Assembly (NCBI RefSeq): GCF_001570745.1
Contig: NZ_BCSG01000033.1
Location: 1 to 32,735, forward strand
Length of the DNA: 32,735 nt
From: Alicyclobacillus mali NBRC 102425
GTDB lineage: Bacteria; Bacillota; Bacilli; Alicyclobacillales; Alicyclobacillaceae
Reading direction: 5' to 3'
Below are positions 15,668 through 23,793 of this stretch, piece after piece. The notes under the pieces were generated by a model. The model saw nothing but the letters and a program-made list of their open reading frames with translations, searched no databases and was not told where the DNA came from. Every line of letters begins with the position of its first letter. Position 1 is the first letter of the stretch. Both the position numbers and the translations under genes were made by a program.

Positions 15668-16235
15668 GGCCCTCCACCTCCCATCCGACGCTCTGCAATT
15701 CTTCGCGCAGCTTCTGCATCGCCAGCCGAGCGCGGCTCTTCACCGTCCCGAGCGACCAACCGAATCGTTCGGCGATCTCGTTTTGCGTATACCCCTGGAA
15801 GTACATCCACTCGACAACCTGCCGCTGCTCCTCCGGGAGCTTGGCAAGGGCCTCCCGGATGCGGAATCGCAAGTCGCTCTGCTCCGCCACGCGATCCGGC
15901 GTGGGCCCGTGATCTGGCAAGATGGGAAACACGTCTTCGCCCGACTCGTGCTGTTGACGCCGCTCGCGGCGGTGGAGATCAATGGCGGATCGGCGCGCGA
16001 TGGTCAACAGCCAGGTGGAGACCTTGCCCAGCGCGGGATTGTAGGCATGCGCCTGACGCCACACCTTGACGAACACGTCCTGCACAATCTCTTCGGCGTG
16101 CGAGACGTTGCCCGTCACGCGGTAGGCGAAGCTGTACACGAGGCGCGCGAATCGGTCGTAGAACGCCTCGAGCGCATCGCGCTGCCCGCGCGCGATGGCG
16201 GCAAGCAGCATGTCGTCGGACAGCTCACCGTTCAT
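15660..16235 (-). CDS. ECF RNA polymerase sigma factor (SigK-like group)
   Basis: A 191-residue group IV sigma factor. Region 2 spans about 20-95 and includes AEEIVQDVFVKVWRQA for -10 recognition and core binding. Region 4 spans about 130-185 with the helix-turn-helix YTQNEIAERFGWSLGTVKSRARLAMQKLR. The ATG at 16235 has GAGGAG 8 bases upstream; the longer frame to 16322 crosses the predicted promoter. It is followed with overlap by an RskA-like anti-sigma gene, an arrangement known from SigK/RskA pairs. The trigger cannot be read from the sequence. Confidence 0.93.
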   Translation of the reverse strand: MNGELSDDMLLAAIARGQRDALEAFYDRFARLVYSFAYRVTGNVSHAEEIVQDVFVKVWRQAHAYNPALGKVSTWLLTIARRSAIDLHRRERRQQHESGEDVFPILPDHGPTPDRVAEQSDLRFRIREALAKLPEEQRQVVEWMYFQGYTQNEIAERFGWSLGTVKSRARLAMQKLREELQSVGWEVEGRG

Positions 16236-16281
16236 GTCCACTCTCCTCAAACGGACGATGGAGTTGGTTGTGCTGTCACGT

Positions 16282-16310
16282 ATGATAGTGGAAGCCGCCG
16301 CACGGGACAA
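16282..16310 (-). promoter_or_regulatory. promoter of the sigma/anti-sigma operon
   Basis: On the minus strand TTGTCC (16310-16305) and TATCAT (16287-16282) are separated by 17 bases, about 50 bases before the sigma start. This is a housekeeping-type promoter. I saw no ECF-type AAC motif, so autoregulation is not evident here. Confidence 0.55.
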
Positions 16311-16502
16311 GCTGGAGGCCATGGCTTGCCGCTCCTCAAAGACCGACGTCGCGTTTCATGGAATCATACGCAGCGAAGCCCATGTGGGATCAGTGAGAAG
16401 TGCGGGTGATGAAGCGGGAGTGGGGTATTCATAGGAAGATACGAGCGAACGTAGCGAACGCGCGCCAGGCTCGGTTCCGGCAAGCGACGCCCCTCTGCAA
16501 AA
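16311..16502. other. intergenic stretch with no gene identified
   Basis: Together with the flanking promoter and terminator this gap between the sigma gene and ptsI exceeds 300 bases. A short AGCGAACG / GCGAACG direct repeat lies near 16444-16460. No ORF with both an SD and plausible composition was found on either strand. Confidence 0.4.
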
Positions 16503-16531
16503 ATCCCGCGGGGCGATGCACCCCGCGGGAT
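16498..16531 (-). terminator. terminator of the mannitol-PTS operon
   Basis: On the minus strand, about 30 bases after the ptsI stop, ATCCCGCGGGG and CCCCGCGGGAT form a perfect 11-bp stem with a 7-base loop, followed directly by TTTTTG. This is a textbook intrinsic terminator. Confidence 0.9.
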
Positions 16532-16559
16532 GATGGTCGATCGCGTCGACTCCAGAGCC

Positions 16560-18266
16560 TCAGGCTTCCACCAGTTTCAACACATCCGCCTCGGTATCGG
16601 CCTCGAGCGCCCGGGCCGCCAAAGCCTTCGCGTCCTCGTAGCGCGTGTTGCGCACGACGTCGCGCACCTTGAGGATGGAGCCCGCGCTCATGCTGAATTC
16701 GTCCAGCCCCAGGCCGAGGAGAATGGCGGTCGCGCGCGGATCCCCCGCCAGCTCACCGCACATGCCGACCCACTTGCCCTCGGCGTGCGCCCCGTCAATG
16801 ACCATCTTCACCAACCGCAACACGCTCGGGTTGAGCGGCTGGTACAGGTGGGAAATCCGCTCGTTCAGCCGATCGCACGCCAGCGTGTACTGGACGAGAT
16901 CGTTCGTGCCGATGGAGAAGAAGTCGACCTCCCTCGCCAGGCGATCCGCCACGACGGCCGCCGCCGGAATCTCGATCATGATGCCCACTTCGATGTCCTC
17001 GTCGAACGGCACGCCCTCTTCGCGCAGCGCCTGCTTCGCCGCCTCGAGTTCGCGCTTGGCCGCCCGCACCTCCTCCACCGTCGCGATCATTGGGAACATC
17101 ACGCGCAGCTTGCCGTAGTGCGACGCGCGCAGGATGGCGCGAAGCTGCGCCGCAAACAGTTCCCTTTGATCCAGGCAGACGCGGATGGCCCGATACCCGA
17201 GGAACGGGTTGTCCTCGTGCGGCAGGCCGAGATACGGGATGCCCTTGTCGCCGCCGACGTCGAGCGTGCGCACGATGACCGGGCGTCCCTGCATCGCCTC
17301 CGCCACTTCCTTGTAGGCCGCGAACTGCTCCTCCTCCGTCGGCGCCGTGTCGCGATTCATGTACAGGAATTCGGAGCGGAAAAGCCCGATGCCTTCCCCG
17401 CCCTGGGCCAACACCTGCGCCACTTCGGCGGGCGTGCCGATGTTCCCGGCGATCTCGACCCTGCGCCCGTCCGGCGTGACGGATTCGGCGTCGCGCAGCG
17501 CGGCGAGGCGAGAGCGTTCCCTCTGCTGCCGCTCCACTTGCGCCGAGAAGCGCGCCAACTCCTCCTCATTCGGCTCCACAACGACGAGTCCCTCGCTCCC
17601 GTCGACGGCGAGCACCTGCCCAGAGGCCACGTGCGCCGTGATGTCGCCGAGCCCCACCACCGCTGGGATGCCGAGCGATCTCGCCATGATGGCCGTGTGC
17701 GACGTGCGCCCGCCGATGTCCGTCACAAACGCGCGCACAAACGCGGGATCCAGTTGGACCGTGTCGGAAGGGGCGAGATCGCGCGCCACCAGGACGACGG
17801 GCTCCGCGAGATCCGCGAGGCTCGCCCCGCCACCGCCCTGGAGATGGCGGAGCAGGCGGCTGCCCACGTCGCGGACGTCCGCCGCGCGCTGGCGCATGTA
17901 CTCATCGTCGAGCGCGTCAAACAGACCGACCAAGGTGTCGATCACGCTCTTCACCGCCCACTCGGCGTTGACGCGCTCCGCCTCAATGGCTTGGCGAATC
18001 TGCCCCGTGAGTTCGGGATCGTCGAGCATCTGCGCGTGCGCGACAAACAACTGCGCCTCCGCCTCGCCCAACTTGTCCAAGGCTGTCTGGCGCAACGCCG
18101 CGAGTTCCTCTTTCGCGGCGGCGATGGCCCGCTCGACGCGCGCCCACTCGGCCTGAGGATCTGCAACCTCCACGCGCTCGACGGACGGCTCACTCGGGGC
18201 GACGAGCCACGCTTTCGCCACCGCGACCCCGTCCGACGCGGCCACGCCGCGATACACCGTGCCCAT
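16560..18266 (-). CDS. ptsI: PTS enzyme I (phosphoenolpyruvate-protein phosphotransferase)
   Basis: A 568-residue cytoplasmic enzyme I, which takes phosphate from PEP onto a histidine and passes it to HPr. The phospho-His domain has GGRTSHTAIMAR with His190. The PEP-binding barrel has EGIGLFRSEFLYM, a FFSIGTNDLVQYTLA segment and the active-site Cys in GMCGELAGDP. The length is normal. The ATG at 18266 follows GAGGTGACC; the longer frame would run into ptsH. It is the last gene of the mannitol operon, 10 bases after ptsH and before a strong terminator. This placement is unusual because ptsHI normally form their own operon. Confidence 0.97.
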   Translation of the reverse strand: MGTVYRGVAASDGVAVAKAWLVAPSEPSVERVEVADPQAEWARVERAIAAAKEELAALRQTALDKLGEAEAQLFVAHAQMLDDPELTGQIRQAIEAERVNAEWAVKSVIDTLVGLFDALDDEYMRQRAADVRDVGSRLLRHLQGGGGASLADLAEPVVLVARDLAPSDTVQLDPAFVRAFVTDIGGRTSHTAIMARSLGIPAVVGLGDITAHVASGQVLAVDGSEGLVVVEPNEEELARFSAQVERQQRERSRLAALRDAESVTPDGRRVEIAGNIGTPAEVAQVLAQGGEGIGLFRSEFLYMNRDTAPTEEEQFAAYKEVAEAMQGRPVIVRTLDVGGDKGIPYLGLPHEDNPFLGYRAIRVCLDQRELFAAQLRAILRASHYGKLRVMFPMIATVEEVRAAKRELEAAKQALREEGVPFDEDIEVGIMIEIPAAAVVADRLAREVDFFSIGTNDLVQYTLACDRLNERISHLYQPLNPSVLRLVKMVIDGAHAEGKWVGMCGELAGDPRATAILLGLGLDEFSMSAGSILKVRDVVRNTRYEDAKALAARALEADTEADVLKLVEA

Positions 18267-18276
18267 CTTGGTCACC

Positions 18277-18546
18277 TCACTCGCCGAACCCGGACGCGAC
18301 GAGATCGCACAGCGCGGTGACGGCCTGCTCTGCGTCGTCGCCCTCGGCCTCAATCTTGATGACGGTGCCTTGCCCGATGGCGAGCGACAACAGGCCGAGA
18401 ATGCTCTTGGCGTTGATCCGCTTGCCCTTCGCCTCTAAGAAAATCTCCGACTGAAACTTGTTCGCCTCTGCCACAAACAGCGAAGCCGGCCGAGCATGCA
18501 GCCCGGAAGGGTTTTTGAGTTCGATTTCTCGCTGTGCCATTGCCAT
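18277..18546 (-). CDS. ptsH: PTS phosphocarrier protein HPr
   Basis: An HPr protein of 89 residues from the ATG at 18546, which has GGAGG 8 bases upstream. The ATG at 18540 would give the family-typical numbering with His15 in GLHARPA, and the ATG at 18552 is too close to the SD. The regulatory serine site NAKSILGLLSL (Ser46 in usual numbering) is intact. HPr can therefore act both as phosphocarrier (His-P) and, after HPr kinase action, as a CcpA co-repressor (Ser-P). It sits between mtlD and ptsI. The cre-like box at the operon promoter would place this gene under the same catabolite control that it serves. Confidence 0.95.
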   Translation of the reverse strand: MAMAQREIELKNPSGLHARPASLFVAEANKFQSEIFLEAKGKRINAKSILGLLSLAIGQGTVIKIEAEGDDAEQAVTALCDLVASGFGE

Positions 18547-18576
18547 CTCCATGACCTCCTGTAGGTTTGTCTTGTT

Positions 18577-19728
18577 TTAATGGATAGGGGCTTGCAGTTC
18601 CCGGTACGCAGCCATCACGCCGCGAAGCGGTGCGCCATCAAGGCCGCACACCGCGCGAGCCACCTGCTCCACGCCTTCGGTCGCGATTCGCCGCTGCAAC
18701 TCCAGCGAAGCCTCGTCGTTCTCGTCCAGATAGCACAGCGCAGATGCGATGGCCCGTTCGATGGCCGTCGTTTCGCAGCCCGCTTCGGCGGCCGCCACGA
18801 GGGGGCCCATCAGGCGCTCGCGCGGCGCCAGCTTGCGCAGCGGATCGCGGGCGACGCGCGTGACGTGATCGACCACGTGCGGGTTCGCGAAACGCGTTCG
18901 CACCTTCGCTGCGTACGAGGTGAGATCGGCGACATCGAAGGCAGGGTGGCGATGCGCCAAGCCGCGCGCCGCTTCCTCCTGAAAGCCCGCGGCGTGCTGC
19001 TCGATGTCCTGTTGCGCGAGCGCCTCGCCGATGGTCGCAATGCCGCGGAGATGCGCGAGATACGCAATGGCGGCGTGCGCCCCGTTCACGAGGTACAGCT
19101 TGCGCTCCAGATACGGATCGAGATCCGAGACCCATGAAATGCCGTGCGGCGCGCCGGGCACGGGACTCCCCTCGACCACCCACTCGTAGTACGACTCCAC
19201 CACGGCGTCCAGCGCATCCTCCGCGTGCCCCTCGCGGTTCGGAGCGATACGATCCACCGCGGCGTCGAGGAAACGCACGCGCGCATCCAGGAATTCGCGC
19301 AACGCGCCGTCCGCCAGCCGCTCGACGTGACGGCGCAGCTGAGACGTCGCGCGCACCGCGTTTTCGCACGCAATGACCATCACGTCGCCCTCTCGCCCCG
19401 CTCGCATGCGCCGGCGAAATCCCTCCACCAACACCTCGGCCACGCCTTCAAGGTGGCGAACACCGACCGCCGTTGTGATCCAATCGCTCGTCGCCGCAAG
19501 CTTGACGCACCGCTCCGAGCCGAGCAGGCACGCGTCCACGCCTTGCACCTCGACGACGCGCTTTCCCTCGCCGAGCTCAATGACGCGGTAGCTGCGCTTC
19601 GCCGCAATCTCGTCGACGAGCCCCGGCACAACATCTGCAAACGTCACCTGAAATCCGGCGTCGGCGAGCAACCAGCCGATGAATCCGCGGCCAATGTTGC
19701 CCGCGCCAAAGTGCAGCGCCCGCCTCAT
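18577..19728 (-). CDS. mtlD: mannitol-1-phosphate 5-dehydrogenase
   Basis: A 383-residue NAD-dependent polyol dehydrogenase that oxidises mannitol 1-phosphate to fructose 6-phosphate. The N-terminal NAD motif FGAGNIGRG is at residues 7-15. The catalytic signature Lys210-x4-Asn215-x2-His218 of the polyol-specific long-chain dehydrogenases lies in RKLYLVNGAH. The length matches MtlD. Its ATG overlaps the mtlF stop (ATGA), so translation is probably coupled; the SD-like GGAGCG is weak. It provides the catabolic step for the PTS product made by MtlA/MtlF. Confidence 0.96.
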   Translation of the reverse strand: MRRALHFGAGNIGRGFIGWLLADAGFQVTFADVVPGLVDEIAAKRSYRVIELGEGKRVVEVQGVDACLLGSERCVKLAATSDWITTAVGVRHLEGVAEVLVEGFRRRMRAGREGDVMVIACENAVRATSQLRRHVERLADGALREFLDARVRFLDAAVDRIAPNREGHAEDALDAVVESYYEWVVEGSPVPGAPHGISWVSDLDPYLERKLYLVNGAHAAIAYLAHLRGIATIGEALAQQDIEQHAAGFQEEAARGLAHRHPAFDVADLTSYAAKVRTRFANPHVVDHVTRVARDPLRKLAPRERLMGPLVAAAEAGCETTAIERAIASALCYLDENDEASLELQRRIATEGVEQVARAVCGLDGAPLRGVMAAYRELQAPIH

Positions 19729-20159
19729 GACGCGCGCTCCAGAATCTGCACAATCTCGTCGGCCGACGCCGCCTGGACCAGCTTCGCGACGTTCGACTCG
19801 TCCATGCAGACCGTGGCGATCTGGGAGAGCAGTTCCATGTGCTCCTCGCCCTTGCCCGCAATACCGATGACGAGCTTCGCCTTCTCCCCGCCGAAATCCA
19901 CGCCATCCGGGTACTGCGCCACGACAATGCCAGATGCGCGAATGTACGTCACCGAATCCGGCATGCCGTGCGGAATGGCGATCCCGTTGCCGATATATGT
20001 GGTGGTCGCAGCCTCTCGCTCAAGCATGCTGTCCACATACGGCGCCTCCACATGACCCAGGTCCACCAACATGCGGCCCACCCGGCGAATGGCCTCTTCC
20101 TTTGGCTCCGCCCCCACATTCAGCGCCACATGGCGCGCGTCCAATGTCACCATCTTCAT
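19725..20159 (-). CDS. mtlF: mannitol-specific PTS enzyme IIA
   Basis: A 144-residue EIIA of the mannitol/fructose class, which carries phosphate from HPr to the IIB domain of MtlA. The active-site His64 lies in GNGIAIPHG. The separate IIA complements MtlA, which here has only IIC and IIB. The ATG at 20159 immediately follows the mtlR stop (TGAATG) with AGGGGAG upstream, and the gene overlaps mtlD by 4 bases. Confidence 0.95.
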   Translation of the reverse strand: MKMVTLDARHVALNVGAEPKEEAIRRVGRMLVDLGHVEAPYVDSMLEREAATTTYIGNGIAIPHGMPDSVTYIRASGIVVAQYPDGVDFGGEKAKLVIGIAGKGEEHMELLSQIATVCMDESNVAKLVQAASADEIVQILERAS

Positions 20160-22184
20160 TCACTCCCCTTGGCGAACCATCGCGTCGTACAGACGCCGCC
20201 GAATTTCCTCTTCGTCAGCGCTTTTCAGCGCCTCCACCAGCGCCTCCGATTCGACCAAGGCCGCCGAGATGCGGCCGAGGCCGTCGATGACAACTGGGTC
20301 CTCGTGCACCGGGGCGAGCAGCACCAGGAAGACCGACACGGGCTCGTCCTCCGCCACTCCCCGCATCCATATTGGCCGCTCCAAGCGGTAGACGCCGACA
20401 AACGGGCTGTCGATCCCGTCAGTCCTCGCATGCAAAACAGCGAGCTGCCGATCCGGCAGTACGACGCTCCCCAACCGCTCCCTGCGCTCGATGGCCTCCA
20501 CAATCGATTCGGCGTCGGAAGCGCGCCCTTGTCGGACGAGATCGAGCCCGACGAGCCGAATGACCTCGCCCACGGTCTCCGCTCGAATCGTGGCTGTCCT
20601 GGCCAAAGAAGCGAGCCGCGAGGCCCACTTGGATGCGCCCGTCAGTGTCTCTCCCGGCTTGAGCGAGGTGCGTGCAGGCCGCTCCATCTTGGCAAGCGCT
20701 AGCCGAATCGCGCGGAGGTCCTCCTCCGTGAGAAACGGCGACACGACCACCACGGGCACGCCTGACTCCGGCAGCGAAACGGTGGACAGGATGAGATCGG
20801 CGTTCATGTGCGCAGCGGATTTCGCCGACGCCACCTCCTGCACGGAGACTTCGGGCAGCTCCTTGCGCACGCGGCTCGCGAGAAGCCGCGCCGAACTGAG
20901 CCCGTGGGGGCAGACAATGACGGCGCGCCACTTCTCCTCCGCCCATCGCCGCTCCCGGGAGGCCCCAAGGTGCATGGCGAGAAAGCCGATTTCCTCATCC
21001 GGCAGCCGAAGCCCATGCGCGGCGAACACCTCGTGCGCTGCCGATTCCGCCGCGGAAAAGAGATCCGGATACCGGGCCTTGACCTCCTCCAGCAGTGGAT
21101 TTCGAATCGGCAGGCCAGCACGGACGCGATCGAGCACAGGCGCGAGGTGCTGGGCGAGCCCACTCACCAGCAGAGGGTCCGACGCAAACGGCAGCCGCGT
21201 GATGTCCTCGACCGCGCGCACGAACCGGTGGGCGAGATCGAGCGCCGTCACGTTGGACGGAAGCAGCCGGAAATCGTCCTCCAGGCGCACGCGTAGGCCG
21301 GCGAGGTGCCTGGCCATGTACCGGATCTCGGGCTCGGTCGCGAGGGCCGGAAGGTCAGCCGCCTGCGACAGACCGTTGAGGAGTTCCTTCGCAAGCGCGA
21401 TGTCGCTGGGGCGCTCCGCTGGGCCCAGATCCTCGCCGCGCACCACACCTCCTCGCGCAGCGCGCAGGCATTGGACGGAAGCATACAGCCACACCTCAGA
21501 CCGATCCGCCTCCTCGACCGGGGGCTCCGCGGCGCCGAGTACGGCTTCGACGGTGTCCGCGAGACCCTTGAGCACCGATTGCGGCACAAACTGAACGAGC
21601 CAACGCGCGACGGGATGGCTGAGATCGCCTTCTCGCGTGATGATGCGAGCCAGTTGATACGGTGATATCTGCTCGTAGACGATGTCAGCCATGGCTTCGC
21701 GCCTGGCCACCTCGCTTCCTTCGACCAACACGCCGAAGCCCTGCCTGCGCACGAGGGTCATATGACGAGCGCGCAACCAGGGAGCGAGGTCGTTCAAATC
21801 ACTGCTTAAGCTCGCCGGCGCGGCGTCGAGAACCTTGCCCAAATAGGCAAGCTTGAGCGGTCCCGGCTCGGCCAGAAGCCAGAGAGCGAGAAGCGCAGCC
21901 CGCTGTCGGGGTGTGACGACTAGGGTTCTCGAAGTCACGGGTCCCAGTTCAGCTTCGATGCGCCCCAATTCCTGCGGCGAAGCTTGCAGGCATAACCTCC
22001 CGCCTTGACTCTCCATCCGCACCCGGAACGGGCGGAGCCAGCCGGCCACGGCGCGCAAGTCGCGCTGCAGCGTGCGGCGGCTGACGTCCAAACGGCGCGC
22101 GGCCTCGGAAGGATCCACGCCTTCCGAGTGCCGCACCAGTTCCAAGAGCAAGAGTTTTTGGCGATCCGTCAGTTCGTTCGCCAT
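20160..22184 (-). CDS. mtlR: mannitol operon transcriptional activator MtlR
   Basis: A 674-residue PRD-containing activator. Domains in order: N-terminal helix-turn-helix (DPSEAARRLDVSRRTLQRDL, about 23-43), a second DNA-binding-like region to about 165, PRD1 (about 180-300, with His293), PRD2 (about 310-410, with His346 and His405), a EIIB-like domain with Cys425 in VCPHGLSSA, and an EIIA-like domain with His585 in VLHARTDG. In known MtlR proteins, phosphorylation by HPr and the mannitol EII sets activity. The expected first PRD1 histidine is not obvious and the position may be Gln238. It sits inside the operon between mtlA and mtlF. Confidence 0.94.
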   Translation of the reverse strand: MANELTDRQKLLLLELVRHSEGVDPSEAARRLDVSRRTLQRDLRAVAGWLRPFRVRMESQGGRLCLQASPQELGRIEAELGPVTSRTLVVTPRQRAALLALWLLAEPGPLKLAYLGKVLDAAPASLSSDLNDLAPWLRARHMTLVRRQGFGVLVEGSEVARREAMADIVYEQISPYQLARIITREGDLSHPVARWLVQFVPQSVLKGLADTVEAVLGAAEPPVEEADRSEVWLYASVQCLRAARGGVVRGEDLGPAERPSDIALAKELLNGLSQAADLPALATEPEIRYMARHLAGLRVRLEDDFRLLPSNVTALDLAHRFVRAVEDITRLPFASDPLLVSGLAQHLAPVLDRVRAGLPIRNPLLEEVKARYPDLFSAAESAAHEVFAAHGLRLPDEEIGFLAMHLGASRERRWAEEKWRAVIVCPHGLSSARLLASRVRKELPEVSVQEVASAKSAAHMNADLILSTVSLPESGVPVVVVSPFLTEEDLRAIRLALAKMERPARTSLKPGETLTGASKWASRLASLARTATIRAETVGEVIRLVGLDLVRQGRASDAESIVEAIERRERLGSVVLPDRQLAVLHARTDGIDSPFVGVYRLERPIWMRGVAEDEPVSVFLVLLAPVHEDPVVIDGLGRISAALVESEALVEALKSADEEEIRRRLYDAMVRQGE

Positions 22185-22187
22185 GCC

Positions 22188-23648
22188 TCATCCCTTCAGA
22201 TGGCCAAGGTCCTCAATCAGCTGGTCGTAGGTCGCCTTGTTCAAGAAGTTTTGCACCAGGTAGATCTTCGCCTTCGGCGCGACCTGGCGCGCGCGCGTCT
22301 CGAAGCTGGCCTGTGTGAACACCACCTCTGCTGTGGACGGCAGTTGGTTCACCGGCACGTGATGCACAGGGATGTCGTAGCCAGCCTCCTGCAGCCGCTT
22401 CTTCAGAATGGACGCGCCCATTGCGCTCGATCCCATGCCAGCCTCACACGCGAAATACACGGCCTGCGGGACTCCTGCGAGCGTCGCCTCTTCCGCCACA
22501 GCCTGCGCCGTTGGCTGAGCGGACGGCGTGAACTTGGACTGAGACTTCATGTCCTGCACCACAGCCTGGGCGAACGCCAAGGTGCTCTCGTCCATCTCGT
22601 CTCGAGAGCGGCGGATGAAGAAGGAAGCCACCAGGAACGAGACCAGCGCGCCCACAAAGATGCCCGAAAGCACCGGGAAGTAACCGCCCTTCGGCGTCAT
22701 GGCGATCTCGGCGAAGATGCTGCCGGGCGACGGCGTCGCCACGAGGCCGGCGTGCAGGACCATGAAGGTCGTGTCCGCCGCCATGCCGCCCAAGATCACG
22801 GCAAGGACCAGAATGGGCCGCATCAGCACGTACGGGAAGTACACCTCGTGAATGCCACCGAAGAACTGAATGAGAATTGCGCCAGGTGCCGACTGCCGGA
22901 TGGCCCCCTTCGCAAACGCCCAGTAGGCCATGAGCAGCCCCAGGCCCGGCCCCGGGTCGGTCTCAAGCAGGAAGAAGATGGACTTGCCCGCCTGCTTGGC
23001 CTGCTCGACGCCGATGGGTTCAAGGATACCGTGGTTGATGGCGTTGTTCAAAAACAGAACCTTGCCCGGCTCAATAAAGATGGCGATGAGCGGCAGAAGA
23101 TGCGCATTGGTCACCCACACGGCCGCCGCACCCAGCCAAGCGGACACCTGATCCATGATGGGCTGCACGCCTAGAAAACCGAGAATCGCGAGCCCCCCGC
23201 CCAGGATGCCTGCGGAAAACGTGTTGACCAACATCTCGAAACCAGCGCGGATGCGCCCTTCCACGGCGCGGTCGAACTGCTTGATCAGGTAGCCGCCGAG
23301 GGGGCCCATGATCATCGCGCCGATGAACATCGGCTGAGATGCGCCAATGGCCACGCCCGCCGTGGCGATGGCGCCCACGACGCCCCCGCGGATCCCGTGC
23401 ACGAGGCGCCCTCCGGTGAAGCCAATGAGAACCGGAATGAGAAATGAGACCATGGGAGAAACCAGCTGATCGAGCTTCGCGTTCGGGGTCCACCCTGTGG
23501 GAATAAAGAACGCGGTGATCAGGCCCCACGCGATAAACGCGGGAATGTTGGGCATGACCATGCCCGCCAGAAAGCCACCGAACTTTTGCATCGCCGCCCG
23601 AGCCCGGCCGCTCGACGCAATCGGTTGTGCTGCAACCTGGGTCGCCAC
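22188..23648 (-). CDS. mtlA: mannitol-specific PTS enzyme IICB
   Basis: A 486-residue mannitol permease that imports mannitol as mannitol 1-phosphate. The IIC membrane domain (about 20-345) has the conserved GGIHEVYFPYV (264-274). The IIB domain (about 393-486) carries Cys401 in VYFACEAGMGSSAMG. There is no IIA domain; mtlF supplies it. GTG at 23648 is chosen because GAAGGAGGG precedes it; the longer frame to 23750 passes through the promoter. It is the first gene of mtlA-mtlR-mtlF-mtlD-ptsH-ptsI. Confidence 0.96.
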   Translation of the reverse strand: MATQVAAQPIASSGRARAAMQKFGGFLAGMVMPNIPAFIAWGLITAFFIPTGWTPNAKLDQLVSPMVSFLIPVLIGFTGGRLVHGIRGGVVGAIATAGVAIGASQPMFIGAMIMGPLGGYLIKQFDRAVEGRIRAGFEMLVNTFSAGILGGGLAILGFLGVQPIMDQVSAWLGAAAVWVTNAHLLPLIAIFIEPGKVLFLNNAINHGILEPIGVEQAKQAGKSIFFLLETDPGPGLGLLMAYWAFAKGAIRQSAPGAILIQFFGGIHEVYFPYVLMRPILVLAVILGGMAADTTFMVLHAGLVATPSPGSIFAEIAMTPKGGYFPVLSGIFVGALVSFLVASFFIRRSRDEMDESTLAFAQAVVQDMKSQSKFTPSAQPTAQAVAEEATLAGVPQAVYFACEAGMGSSAMGASILKKRLQEAGYDIPVHHVPVNQLPSTAEVVFTQASFETRARQVAPKAKIYLVQNFLNKATYDQLIEDLGHLKG

Positions 23649-23660
23649 GTTACGCCCTCC

Positions 23661-23689
23661 TTCGACAGTTGTAATCGCTTTCTGTCGAA
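23661..23689 (-). promoter_or_regulatory. cre-like box within an inverted repeat at the mtlA promoter
   Basis: AGAAAGCGATTACA (minus strand, 23683-23670) matches 13 of 14 positions of the CcpA cre consensus TGWAANCGNTNWCA. It lies within a perfect inverted repeat, TTCGACAG-N13-CTGTCGAA (23661-23689), which spans the predicted transcription start and ends just before the mtlA SD. CcpA repression is expected; the longer repeat may bind a second regulator. Confidence 0.7.
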
Positions 23690-23690
23690 C

Positions 23691-23719
23691 AAGATACATG
23701 CCCGCGTGACGCGCATCAA
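23691..23719 (-). promoter_or_regulatory. mtlA operon promoter
   Basis: TTGATG (23719-23714) and TATCTT (23696-23691) on the minus strand are separated by 17 bases. The weak -10 suits a promoter that needs an activator such as MtlR. I did not identify an MtlR site with confidence. Confidence 0.5.
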
Positions 23720-23730
23720 CGCAAACAAAT

Positions 23731-23766
23731 TCGGGCCTGACACGCTCCATGGCGTCAGGCCCGAAG
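23731..23766 (-). terminator. terminator after the quinone oxidoreductase gene
   Basis: A perfect 12-bp stem (TTCGGGCCTGAC / GTCAGGCCCGAA) with a 12-base loop lies about 30 bases beyond the quinone oxidoreductase stop. On the minus strand it is followed by TTTGTTTG. It insulates the mtl promoter from upstream transcription. Confidence 0.8.
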
Positions 23767-23793
23767 AGTACTGTCAGGGCGAGGCGTCTTTCG

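Noticed and set aside
16530-18320. A ~600-codon open frame on the + strand opposite ptsI
   Set aside because: ptsI on the minus strand has all family motifs. The opposite frame is Arg/His-rich, has no SD or family features, and arises from high-GC codon bias.
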